Origin: an uncultured Bacteroidota bacterium
GTDB lineage: Bacteria; Bacteroidota; Bacteroidia; UKL13-3
Length of the DNA: 9,079 nucleotides
Direction: 5' to 3'
Assembly: GCA_903898215.1 (NCBI GenBank)
Contig: CAIUEQ010000157.1
Span: 1 to 9,079, forward strand
Part shown: positions 1 through 7,166 of the stretch, piece after piece
How the letters are laid out: each line of letters starts with the position of its first letter
Numbering within the stretch: position 1 is the stretch's first letter
Notes under the pieces: model-generated
Seen by the model: the letters and a program-made list of their open reading frames with translations, nothing else
Told to the model about the DNA's origin: nothing
Databases searched by the model: none
Program-made: the position numbers and the translations under genes

Positions 1-20
1 AACTTTTGACCTTGTGTTTT

Positions 21-124
21 AACCACAAAGTTCACAAAGATTTCACAAAGAGCACAATCCCAATAGCTATCGTGATGGTCTTCGTGGTATAGGTCATGCG
101 TTGACCTTTGTGCCCCTCGTGGTT
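21..124. repeat. Degenerate palindromic CACAAAG/CTTTGTG intergenic element
   Basis: The outer arms, 21-39 and 106-124, are inverted copies matching at 15 of 19 positions (AACCAC...CACAAAG against its complement CTTTGTG...GTGGTT). Inside, CACAAAG occurs three times in direct orientation (24-30, 33-39, 44-50) with a fourth partial copy near 53, and TCGTGGT occurs twice (82-88, 118-124). The word TTGACC precedes CTTTGTG at 101, with a similar TTGACC-TTGTG at 6-16. Similar CACAAAG palindromes are scattered between genes in many Bacteroidota genomes (recalled, not searched here). I see no gene in 1-291 and no convincing promoter for the downstream operon; 125-291 is plain AT-rich sequence. Confidence 0.6.
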
Positions 125-291
125 ATCTTTTTATTTACTAAGCACAGGAAATTGATGTTTATGTCTTGGTTACATAAATGCCTAAATTAATTAAAATTTC
201 TCCTTCTTCCTGAATCAATCATCTAAAACTATTTGATAAATAGTGCATGGTATAAATATTTTTATATTTTCGCATGTAATCAACTGTAATA

Positions 292-1458
292 ATGAATTCA
301 CAAAACCCCGGAAATATTGAATTAAGCATTGTAATGCCTTGTTTGAATGAAGCAGAAACGCTCAAACTTTGCATCGACAAAGCGATGAAATACATCAAAG
401 AAAACAACATCAAAGGTGAGGTGGTAATCGGTGATAATGGAAGCACAGACGGAAGTCAGGAAATAGCCATTTCATGTGGAGCAAGAGTGATAGCTATTCC
501 TCGTAAAGGTTACGGCAGCGCATTAATGGGAGCAATTGAAGCATCCTTTGGAAAATATGTGATCATGGGCGATTCGGATGATAGTTATGATTTTAGTAAC
601 CTTAATTTTTTTGTTGAAAAGCTAAGAGAAGGGTACGATCTTGTTATGGGAAATCGTTTTAAAGGCGGAGTGACAAAAGGTGCTATGCCTTTCTTACATC
701 GCTACCTTGGCAATCCCGTATTGTCGTTTATCGGACGATTATTTTTTAGAAGCAAAGCCGGAGATTTTCATTGCGGGCTTCGAGGTTTCCGTCAAGACAT
801 TGTTTCAGTGCTTAACCTTCAAACCACAGGAATGGAATTTGCCAGCGAAATGGTGGTGAAAGCAACGATCTTTAAATTAAAAATTGCAGAAGTGCCAACA
901 ACACTTTCACCTGATGGCAGAACCCGACCACCACATCTTCGCACATGGAGAGATGGTTGGAGACATTTACGTTTTTTATTGGTTTATAGTCCGAAATGGT
1001 TGTTTTTAATTCCTGGAATTTTAATGATGTTGGTAGGGTTAATCATGATGATTTCAATTATTAAAGGACCTGTTCAATTGTTTAATATTTATTTAGACAC
1101 CAACACATTGTTGTATGCTGCAGCTTTAATCATCAGCGGTTTTCAGGCTATCAACTTTGCAATATTTACAAGAACATATGCTATTCAGGTTGGGTTTTTA
1201 CCCGATAATAAAACGCTCCATAAAATGTATAAATATGTGAACCTCGAATCGGGATTAGTTGTTGGGATTTTGGTAACACTTATTGGTTTTGCAGGATCGG
1301 CCTACTCGTTATATTTATGGGATCAGGTTGATTTCGGACATTTAGATTATTCTTCCATATTACGAGTTGTGATCCCTTCGGTAGTAAGCATTATAATCGG
1401 TTTACAAATTATCCTTTCAAGTTTTTTTCTAAGTGTGTTAGGAGTAACTAAAAAATAA
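292..1458 (+). CDS. Family 2 glycosyltransferase, polyprenyl-phosphate sugar synthase-like, with C-terminal membrane anchors
   Basis: This probably transfers a sugar from a nucleotide donor to a polyprenyl (undecaprenyl) phosphate on the cytoplasmic face of the inner membrane, like DPM1, GtrB and ArnC. The GT-A fold is clear: IVMPCLNE at 13-20, the nucleotide-binding DNGSTDGS at 48-55, and the metal-binding DSDDSYD at 94-100 in place of the usual DxD. The stretch LHRYLGNPVLSF (135-146), the HCGLRGFR segment (160-167) and GMEFASEMVVKA (180-191) are typical of the subgroup often labelled dolichol-P-glucose synthetase. About four hydrophobic segments follow (roughly 234-258, 274-296, 321-345, 358-385). 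The ATG at 292 starts just before the fold and has an A/T-rich leader without a Shine-Dalgarno sequence. It heads a three-gene operon and stops 5 bases before the next start. The donor sugar cannot be told from the sequence. Confidence 0.9.
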   Translation: MNSQNPGNIELSIVMPCLNEAETLKLCIDKAMKYIKENNIKGEVVIGDNGSTDGSQEIAISCGARVIAIPRKGYGSALMGAIEASFGKYVIMGDSDDSYDFSNLNFFVEKLREGYDLVMGNRFKGGVTKGAMPFLHRYLGNPVLSFIGRLFFRSKAGDFHCGLRGFRQDIVSVLNLQTTGMEFASEMVVKATIFKLKIAEVPTTLSPDGRTRPPHLRTWRDGWRHLRFLLVYSPKWLFLIPGILMMLVGLIMMISIIKGPVQLFNIYLDTNTLLYAAALIISGFQAINFAIFTRTYAIQVGFLPDNKTLHKMYKYVNLESGLVVGILVTLIGFAGSAYSLYLWDQVDFGHLDYSSILRVVIPSVVSIIIGLQIILSSFFLSVLGVTKK

Positions 1459-1463
1459 GTAGC

Positions 1464-2012
1464 ATGAAAAAAATTGATGTTTATTTACAAAATGTACGAA
1501 TTTCAAAAGCACGCCAATTTGTTAAGAAAGGCGATAATGTACTTGATATTGGTAGTCACGATGGAGTGATGTTTGAACAATTTCAAGGATTGATGAATAA
1601 AGGTATTGGCATCGATCCATCACTGCCAACTGTTATCAATGGAAAGAATTACACCCTCATTCCCGGGTATTTTCCTGATGTATGTCCCGAAGGAATTAAA
1701 TATGATGTGATCACCATGCTTGCCGTTTTAGAGCATATTCCAACAGATAAGCAAAAGCAACTTGCAACAGATTGTGCAAGGTTTTTAAATAAAGGCGGAA
1801 GAGTAATCATCACAGTTCCATCACCTCAGGTTGATTTTATTTTAGATGTTTTAACAACACTTCATATCATCGATGGAATGGCTATACATGAGCATTATGG
1901 CTTTAAACCAAAAGATACTTTAACAATTTTTAGTTCAACTGATTTCAAATTATTGCATCAAGAAAGTTTTCAGTTTGGGTTAAATAACTTTTTTGTTTTC
2001 GAAAAAATTTAG
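1464..2012 (+). CDS. Class I SAM-dependent methyltransferase (Methyltransf_11/23-like)
   Basis: A 182-residue Rossmann-fold methyltransferase. SAM-binding motif I is VLDIGSHDG (26-34); GIGIDPS (47-53) places the acidic residue ending strand 2 at Asp51, expected to hold the ribose hydroxyls; and the motif around ITMLAVLEHI (83-92) is the usual post-motif with a conserved Glu-His. GGRVIITVPSP (111-121) forms the later strand-and-turn. There is no signal peptide or membrane segment, so it should be cytosolic. It lies 5 bases after the glycosyltransferase and 3 bases before the GT-C gene, so the three are almost certainly co-transcribed. The substrate may be a sugar or lipid-linked saccharide of the same pathway, but this is inferred from position only; Bacteroidota glycan clusters often carry such enzymes. 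Confidence 0.88.
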   Translation: MKKIDVYLQNVRISKARQFVKKGDNVLDIGSHDGVMFEQFQGLMNKGIGIDPSLPTVINGKNYTLIPGYFPDVCPEGIKYDVITMLAVLEHIPTDKQKQLATDCARFLNKGGRVIITVPSPQVDFILDVLTTLHIIDGMAIHEHYGFKPKDTLTIFSSTDFKLLHQESFQFGLNNFFVFEKI

Positions 2013-2015
2013 TGA

Positions 2016-5009
2016 ATGGAAAAAATAATAAAAAGTGATTCCAGGATTTCCATCATTCTGTCGATACAGAATATTGAAAAGGAAATTTCTTATTATGAAA
2101 GTTTATTCTCTTTCATCAATAAATCAAAAAGCGATATTGAGTGTGTGCTCATTGATAATGCTTCAACAGATCAAACAGTTTCAAAAATTGAAGCTGATAA
2201 ATCTTTTGCAGAATTGTTATCAAAAGGAAGAGTAATATTTTTAAAAAGCGAAAAAAAAATTACCCTGGGAAACGCTTATGCTCTTGGTTTAAATGCTGCT
2301 ACCGGCAAACATAGTTTGGTCATTGAAAAGATTGAACATATCAATATCGGAAATTTAATTACAGCGGTTTCTTCGCATAAGAAAAATATTAAAGACGATG
2401 AAATTTTGGTTGGATCAAACAACCTAAAAATATCTATTAATAAAAATGAAGTTTCTCAAAAACGTTGGTTAAAATTATATAATTCGGCAGTAAGGTTTTG
2501 GACACCCATAAATCTTCGCGATTCGGCAGCAGGAATTTTTGCAGTAAAAACAGAAACCGCTGCACCACTTTTTGAAACAACACTTGCCGTTGCACAAAAG
2601 CATCTTGAAATATTACACCTCGCATCTTGCAATGGAATTACGCTCAACGAATTTGCAGTTAACACAGATAAAAAAACTACACCAAAGGGCTTTGGAGACA
2701 TTCTAATGATGCCATTAACCGCTTTCATACTGCGATGGAGGTATTTTGTATCGGGAGCATTACACGAGATGAAATTGCCCGAAAAAGTTTCGCTTGTAAA
2801 TGGAAACAACCCCGTTTATCGTTTTACTTTTTTCACATTAATTCTTCTTGCATCGTTTGCCATGCCATACTTGAGCAAAGATTTTGGAATGACATGGGAT
2901 GAAAAGCAACACAACGATTATTCCAAAATTGCTGTAAATTATCTTTCCTCAATGGGTGATGATAGTGCAGCAATTGCTGATTCAAAAAGCAATGCCGATT
3001 ATATTCGTCAGGCTTACCGTTTTTATGGCGAACAATGCAATATTGTTGCTGCAATAATTTATAAAACTTTTGATTTGCCTGAGTTTGAAACAAGGCATGT
3101 GGTTATTTCTCTTTATGGTTTATTGGGTTTGATTTTTATTGCATTAGCAGTAAAAGAAATTGCCGGTTGGCGAGCGGGAATCATTGCGATACTTTTTACT
3201 TTTTTTAATCCGGGGTGGCTTGGAAATTCAATGAACAATCCCACGGATATTCCTTTTGCCACAGGGTTTGCCGTTTCAATGTATTTTATCATCAAAATAT
3301 TAAAGGCATTGCCCAAACCAAAACTTGCACATTTAATTTGGCTTGGAATAGGAATAGGAATAGGCATCGGATCACGTGTTGGAGCGTTTTTAATTATCGC
3401 TTATTTCGGAATGTTTTTAGGAATCAGCTGGCTGTTGTTAAATAAAGATAAAACAGTGAAGGCATCAAAATTTCTTGTTCCCTATCTTAAAATATTTTTG
3501 ATCGTTGCAGTTGTTGGATACATTTTAGGAATATTACTTTGGCCTTATGCATTGCACAATCCATTTAAAAACCCATTCCTTGCATTTAAAAAAGCATCCG
3601 ATAATTCCTTCTATACAAACAATGTAGAACTCTTTGAAGGCAAGCGATTATACATGCTTACCCAAGCACCGTGGTATTATGTGATTAAATTTTTATCTAT
3701 TGGAAATCCTATTTATCTCCTGCTTGGATTTTTAATTCCATTTCCATTTATGGTTTTGATGAAGAAAAAAATGAACATCGGATTTGTGCTGATGTTGTTA
3801 TTTATGATCGTGTTTCCAATTGCTTATGCCGAGTTTTCACATATCAATCATTACAATGGTTGGAGACATTATATTTTTATTCTTCCCGCGTGGATAGCAC
3901 TTTCGGCAGTTTCATTTGAGTTTCTGATCGGGCATCACAATAAACTTGTTCGGTACGTTACTATCATCACCTTAGTTTCACTTTTTGCAAGACCAACTTA
4001 TTGGATCATCAAAAATCATCCAAACGAATATGTTTATTTTAATGAATTAGTTGGAGGAATAAATGGTGCTTTTGGAAGTTATGAAACAGATTATTATTCT
4101 AACTCTTGTCGCGCTGCCGGTGAATGGATTGCAAAACAAGAACCGAATAAAAAATTAGTTGTTGCAATCAATAATGAACAATTAACAGCATCGTATTATG
4201 CACAAAAAATAAATCCTAATTTAGAGTTTCAGTGGGTACGTGAATATGAAGAGCAAAAACCAAGGTGGGATTATATGATCTTAACTACACGCACCTATTC
4301 TAAAAACGAATTGCTGAATGGTTCATTTCCTCCAAAAGGCACGGTTTATATTGTGAAGGCAGATGATGTTCCTTTAGCAGTTGTTGTAAAACGCGAAAAT
4401 TATTTTATGCCCGATGGTTACAAATACAATGATGCACATAATGCTGATTCGGCAATTTATTATTTTACCAAAGCGGTAAATTATGACCCCAAAGATGAAG
4501 AGGCAACACGTATGCTTGGGCAAGCTTATTTAAATAAAGGATCGTTTGATACAGCCGATAAATATTTTGATAAAGCGATAGAAATATTCCCGGAAAATTA
4601 TTCGGCATGGAGTAATAAGGGAATGGTTTATTTGAATAAAAAGGAATACGCAAAAGCACTTATATTTTTCAAAAAAGCAACAGAACTTAAGCGCAATTAT
4701 ACCGAAGCATATTATTACGCATCGGTATGTGAATTTTCGCGAAATAATTATGCAGGAGCAATTCCTTATTTGGAAGCAGCTATAAAAAACAATGGCAACC
4801 TTCCAGAGATTTATTACAATTTAGGAATAGCATATTTAAATACCGGAAGTTATAATAAGGCTGAAGAAGCTTTGAATGGCGCACTTTCAATGAATCCTAA
4901 AATGGCAAATGCTTATTATGCTTTAGCCGAAACCTATCAGAAACTTGGAAAACAAGCCGAAGAAAATTACTGCCGACAAAAGTTTCAGGAATTAGGTGGA
5001 GGGCGATAA
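2016..5009 (+). CDS. Three-part fusion: degenerate GT2 domain + GT-C (PMT/ArnT-like) membrane glycosyltransferase + TPR array
   Basis: Residues about 10-220 resemble a GT2 domain: IDNASTDQT (47-54 region) is the nucleotide-binding motif, and RDSAAGIFAVKTE plus HLEILHLASCNGITLNEFAV (168-215) match the second half of DPM1-like enzymes. The DxD position reads LVIEKIEHI (101-109), so catalysis is doubtful. Residues about 268-660 hold many hydrophobic helices. The first extracytoplasmic loop carries DFGMTWDEKQH (289-299) with the acidic pair Asp295-Glu296, as in GT-C enzymes that use polyprenyl-phosphate sugars, and WRHYIFILPAW (616-626) is typical of the family. A soluble part follows (about 680-795), then roughly five TPR units (803-990). 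The start 3 bases after the methyltransferase stop fits translational coupling. It probably uses the lipid-linked sugar made by the first gene to glycosylate an unknown acceptor outside the cytoplasm, with the TPRs as a docking surface. Confidence 0.85.
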   Translation: MEKIIKSDSRISIILSIQNIEKEISYYESLFSFINKSKSDIECVLIDNASTDQTVSKIEADKSFAELLSKGRVIFLKSEKKITLGNAYALGLNAATGKHSLVIEKIEHINIGNLITAVSSHKKNIKDDEILVGSNNLKISINKNEVSQKRWLKLYNSAVRFWTPINLRDSAAGIFAVKTETAAPLFETTLAVAQKHLEILHLASCNGITLNEFAVNTDKKTTPKGFGDILMMPLTAFILRWRYFVSGALHEMKLPEKVSLVNGNNPVYRFTFFTLILLASFAMPYLSKDFGMTWDEKQHNDYSKIAVNYLSSMGDDSAAIADSKSNADYIRQAYRFYGEQCNIVAAIIYKTFDLPEFETRHVVISLYGLLGLIFIALAVKEIAGWRAGIIAILFTFFNPGWLGNSMNNPTDIPFATGFAVSMYFIIKILKALPKPKLAHLIWLGIGIGIGIGSRVGAFLIIAYFGMFLGISWLLLNKDKTVKASKFLVPYLKIFLIVAVVGYILGILLWPYALHNPFKNPFLAFKKASDNSFYTNNVELFEGKRLYMLTQAPWYYVIKFLSIGNPIYLLLGFLIPFPFMVLMKKKMNIGFVLMLLFMIVFPIAYAEFSHINHYNGWRHYIFILPAWIALSAVSFEFLIGHHNKLVRYVTIITLVSLFARPTYWIIKNHPNEYVYFNELVGGINGAFGSYETDYYSNSCRAAGEWIAKQEPNKKLVVAINNEQLTASYYAQKINPNLEFQWVREYEEQKPRWDYMILTTRTYSKNELLNGSFPPKGTVYIVKADDVPLAVVVKRENYFMPDGYKYNDAHNADSAIYYFTKAVNYDPKDEEATRMLGQAYLNKGSFDTADKYFDKAIEIFPENYSAWSNKGMVYLNKKEYAKALIFFKKATELKRNYTEAYYYASVCEFSRNNYAGAIPYLEAAIKNNGNLPEIYYNLGIAYLNTGSYNKAEEALNGALSMNPKMANAYYALAETYQKLGKQAEENYCRQKFQELGGGR
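3345..3368 (+). repeat. GGAATA hexanucleotide microrepeat inside the GT-C gene
   Basis: Three perfect tandem copies of GGAATA (3345-3362) followed by a decayed GGCATC. In frame they encode the Gly-Ile run of LGIGIGIGIGSR (443-453) in a predicted membrane helix. Each unit is six bases, so copy-number change would lengthen the helix by two residues without breaking the frame. Confidence 0.6.
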
Positions 5010-5039
5010 AGGGTTTTTACACGATATATAAGAGAATTA

Positions 5040-5696
5040 TTATTTATTTGAGGGGTGGATTAATCCTAAGATTGCAGCCTTAAACATTAACTGCTGCACA
5101 TTTTCAACTCCAAAAATACTTTTCAATTTATTTACCCTGCTTTCTGTTGTTCTAACATCTTCGTTCAAAAATTCAGACATTGATTTACTGGTTAAACCTA
5201 TTGAAATTAAACGCATTGTTTCAATATGAGATGGTGTTAGATGATATGATTTAATCTCATCAACGTGTTGTTTTATTCTTTTAATTTCTTCCTCAGGCGA
5301 GCTATTGTTTTTATAATATTGTTTACCTGATAAAACACTTTCGATAGCATCATTTAATCCAACGAGGTCAAAATCTTTAATAGCATATCCTTCAATGCCA
5401 TTGTCAAATAATTGGTTTGAAATATTTTGCTGATAAATCATACTTAAACAAATTATTTTAGTTTCAGGTAATTGCGGCTTGAGCCCAATAGCAGCCTCAA
5501 TACCACAAAGTAAAGGCATGTGGCTATCAATAATTAAAAGTTGTGGATTATGTGTAATTGATTGCTTTATTAAATCGTATCCGTTATTGCTTGTAAATAA
5601 AACTTGATACCTTTTGTTTTTTTGTAAGTAGTTAAATATAATACTGCTCCAGTATATGTCATCATCAGCAATGCCGACCGTTAAATAGTCTTTCAT
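5040..5696 (-). CDS. LuxR/NarL-family response regulator (REC + HTH), orphan
   Basis: A 218-residue two-domain transcription regulator. The receiver domain spans about 5-122: acidic pocket Asp11-Asp12 within IADDDIYW, phospho-acceptor Asp57 in LLIIDSHMP, the Ser/Thr switch at Ser85 (CLSM) and Lys107 (YAIKD). A charged linker (about 128-150) leads to a LuxR-type helix-turn-helix at about 153-206, starting LTPSHIETMRLISIGLTSK and ending in the GLI tail common to Bacteroidota orphan regulators. All phosphorylation residues are present, so it should be phosphorylated, but no histidine kinase lies in the window. It converges with the GT-C gene (30 bases between stops) and diverges from a secreted-protein gene. 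Two palindromes lie 54 bases upstream of its ATG, which suggests autoregulation plus control of the divergent gene. A truncated copy of its 5' end recurs at 7167-7268. Confidence 0.92.
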   Translation of the reverse strand: MKDYLTVGIADDDIYWSSIIFNYLQKNKRYQVLFTSNNGYDLIKQSITHNPQLLIIDSHMPLLCGIEAAIGLKPQLPETKIICLSMIYQQNISNQLFDNGIEGYAIKDFDLVGLNDAIESVLSGKQYYKNNSSPEEEIKRIKQHVDEIKSYHLTPSHIETMRLISIGLTSKSMSEFLNEDVRTTESRVNKLKSIFGVENVQQLMFKAAILGLIHPSNK

Positions 5697-5750
5697 ATAT
5701 TCTGTAGTTTAGCAACAGCTAATATAGCCAAGATAAAACAACTTAATGTT

Positions 5751-5790
5751 CAGTAAAAATACTGAATTTAATTATTCAGTATTTTTACTG
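5751..5790. promoter_or_regulatory. Paired 14-bp palindromes CAGTA-N4-TACTG, candidate operator of the divergent response regulator
   Basis: Site 1 is CAGTAAAAATACTG (5751-5764) and site 2 is CAGTATTTTTACTG (5777-5790). Each is itself a perfect dyad, and the two together form a larger 17-bp perfect inverted repeat with a TTAATT spacer. Centre-to-centre distance is 26 bp. The pair lies 54 bp from the regulator ATG and 94 bp from the secreted-protein ATG. GATACTTTTTA directly follows site 2 and resembles the Bacteroidota -7 element (TAnnTTTG) at most of its positions, so a regulator bound at site 2 would touch a promoter facing the secreted gene. The same pair recurs at 7322-7361. Operator identity is inferred from the dyads, their conservation and the adjacent LuxR-type regulator. 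A hairpin role in RNA is also possible. Confidence 0.7.
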
Positions 5791-5814
5791 ATACTTTTTA
5801 TAATGGCATGTTTC

Positions 5815-5843
5815 ATTTTTGAATAACATTTCCAATTGGCCAA
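5815..5843 (+). promoter_or_regulatory. Conserved leader block with CCAATTGG/TTGGCCAA palindromes, copy 1
   Basis: A 29-base block identical at 28 positions to 7386-7414, although its flanks have diverged. It starts ATTTTTGAATAA and ends CCAATTGGCCAA, which contains two overlapping 8-bp palindromes. It sits 41 bases before the ATG of the secreted gene, within the leader or promoter. No clear -33/-7 pair can be assigned, so its role (second protein site, transcription start region, or mRNA leader element) is open. Confidence 0.5.
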
Positions 5844-5884
5844 TACGGAATTTTAAATTCAATTATTTTTAAAAAATTAAAATC

Positions 5885-6436
5885 ATGAAAACGGTATTTA
5901 AATTAATCTTTGCAGTTTTAATTATTTCTATCTTCTCAGTTTCAAATGGCTATAGTAAAGGCAAACCAAAAATACCAAAAGATAAGAAAATAGAGTTTAA
6001 TAAGAAATCACGTCCATTAGTTGAAATTACTGGCGGTAATATAAAATTTGTGTTAAGGTGGGCGGGGATGGCAGGATGGTCATGTCCTTGCCCAAAATGC
6101 AAATGCTCTGGTTGTCCTTGCGCCTTAGGAATGTGTGCTTGTGGTAATTTAGTTGAGATCTCAGAAAACATGGATATGGGAGATGACGTTGGAACAGCAT
6201 TTGTTTGGTTTGACAGTAATTATAAATTGCATGTAAAATTTAATCAACTAACAGCAGTAAATATTCCTTCAATTAGTGCTAACGATGTTGTTCCTGTTTC
6301 TGGAAACGCAAACTTCACTACGGCTATTTGCCAAATTTTAGGTTATAATTCAATTATAATCCCAAATGGATTTTATCAAGTTGATTATACAAACAGCACT
6401 TATGGAACAATAATAGTTGATGCAACAACTAACTAA
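5885..6436 (+). CDS. Secreted protein with an eight-cysteine cluster, unknown family
   Basis: A 183-residue protein I do not recognise. Residues 1-25 are a signal peptide (MKTVFK, then a hydrophobic core up to SNGYSKG), so it should be exported; there is no lipobox. A Lys-rich stretch (26-42) follows. Residues 67-86 hold eight cysteines in a 20-residue cluster with pairs spaced C-x-C (positions 67, 69, 72, 74, 77, 79, 84, 86), preceded by RWAGMAGW. Only one more Cys (149) follows. The remaining ~95 residues look beta-rich and end GFYQVDYTNSTYGTIIV. Such a cluster could bind metal or form disulfides. The start has an A-rich leader without Shine-Dalgarno. The gene diverges from the response regulator across the paired palindromes and abuts the next gene with TAA directly followed by ATG, so the two are likely co-expressed. 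Confidence 0.82.
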   Translation: MKTVFKLIFAVLIISIFSVSNGYSKGKPKIPKDKKIEFNKKSRPLVEITGGNIKFVLRWAGMAGWSCPCPKCKCSGCPCALGMCACGNLVEISENMDMGDDVGTAFVWFDSNYKLHVKFNQLTAVNIPSISANDVVPVSGNANFTTAICQILGYNSIIIPNGFYQVDYTNSTYGTIIVDATTN

Positions 6437-7041
6437 ATGAGAATATTAAAAATATACTTCACGATTCTTGCCCTCGGATCATGCACTCCGATGGCAAGAA
6501 TTTTAATTGGATATAAAACGCCAAACCTTATTTCTAATAAACAAATAATTAGTTTATCGAAAAAATTATATATAGGCAACTTTCCAATTTACTCACTCGA
6601 TACAGTATATTTTGACCAAATACGTTTGTTGTATGATGATAAAATGTCGCGAAAGATTTTTAATCAACCTATCATGGTGTTTTTTTTAAAAATGATTCGT
6701 TAAAATCGTTTACTAATAACTGTGCTTATCCTGGTGTACCAAAAATAAAATGGAATTACTTCGGCCATTTTGATAAATATCCTCCCAAAACAAATTATGA
6801 TGAAAAATTATTCAAGAATTTATTACTCTCTGAATTTACAAGAAATATACATCCAATAATAAACGGAAAAAAAATAAATACAAATGATGAATATATTTTT
6901 GTTATGTTCAACAATACATTCTACAGGCAGTCGAAGGCATTAATCAAAGTTATCTCAGAAAAATATAAAGATTATAAAGAGCGAATAATTTTTATAAATA
7001 ATGATACCTATATCTATTCAAAATTTGAATTCGGGTTTTAA
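6437..7041 (+). pseudogene. Putative lipoprotein interrupted by a -1 frameshift at a T8 run
   Basis: The ATG lies directly after the stop of the Cys-cluster gene. The first 15 residues (MRILKIYFTI...) end in a lipobox LGSC with Cys16, so this should be a lipoprotein. The first frame stops at 6701-6703. The adjacent frame is open from 6664 to the TAA at 7039-7041 and reads as plausible protein, so the two halves belong together. The switch lies at the T run 6680-6687 followed by AAAAA: nine Ts would restore about 201 codons. The frame there also reads T-TTT-TTA, a classic -1 slippery heptamer. The second half contains EYIFVMFN, an amphipathic helix near SKALIKVISEKYKDY and RIIFINNDTY, a strand-helix-strand pattern that could be a thioredoxin-like fold without the CxxC (weak). 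It may be a sequencing error, a phase-variable or recoded gene, or a true pseudogene. Confidence 0.75.
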
Positions 7042-7101
7042 GGATAGGTATAAATTCACTTTTTAAGAACAGTTACTTTACATTTAGTGTTGCATAAAAA
7101 A

Positions 7102-7131
7102 ACAATTATTTATCTCGCAGGTAATAATTGT
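7102..7131. repeat. Small inverted repeat ACAATTATT-N12-AATAATTGT
   Basis: A perfect 9-bp stem (7102-7110 and 7123-7131) with a 12-base loop, 60 bases after the frameshifted lipoprotein gene. It is A/T-only and lacks a clear U-tract, so it would be a poor intrinsic terminator; it might mark the end of the upstream transcript or the edge of the duplicated segment. The rest of 7042-7166 shows no gene. CACGATATA at 7154-7162 also occurs just past the end of the regulator gene at 5023-5031, which may be a trace of the regulator's 3' flank. Confidence 0.35.
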
Positions 7132-7166
7132 AAGTATGCCGACAGTATTTACTCACGATATAAAAA

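Larger units (their letters stand above)
5610..5887. repeat. Copy 1 of a duplicated control segment (regulator 5' end, intergenic region, first codon of the secreted-protein gene)
   Basis: This stretch aligns nearly end to end with 7182-7468. Shared landmarks in order are: the poly-T-containing CCTTTTG edge, GTAGTTAAATATA, the codons for GIADDDIYWSS of the regulator, the TTTAGCAA word after the regulator ATG, paired palindromes, GATACTTTTTA, a 29-base block with CCAATTGGCCAA, and an A/T-rich leader ending in ATGAAAA. Similarity stops soon after the secreted gene's ATG. This copy keeps the full regulator and is probably closer to the ancestral form. Confidence 0.88.

Noticed and set aside
24..57. 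Short direct CACAAAG repeats considered as a CRISPR array
   Set aside because: The unit is only seven bases, spacers are 2-5 bases, and the words belong to a larger inverted repeat; no cas genes are present.
219..446. 75-codon minus-strand frame over the glycosyltransferase start
   Set aside because: It overlaps the start of a strong gene on the other strand and its hydrophobicity comes from the complement of that gene; no independent support.
2437..2809. Minus-strand open frames of 62 and 117 codons inside the GT-C gene
   Set aside because: They lie wholly opposite a well-supported gene with clear motifs, lack any recognisable domain, and are expected antisense shadows; the same holds for 2833-3093, 3113-3367 and 4465-4659.
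5010..5039. Terminator between the convergent GT-C and regulator genes
   Set aside because: The 30 bases are A/T-rich but I could not find a convincing stem-loop with a U-tract for either strand.
7144..7155. CAGTATTTACTC as a fifth regulator site
   Set aside because: The gap between half-sites is two instead of four bases and one half-site base is wrong, and it is not paired with a second site at 26 bp.
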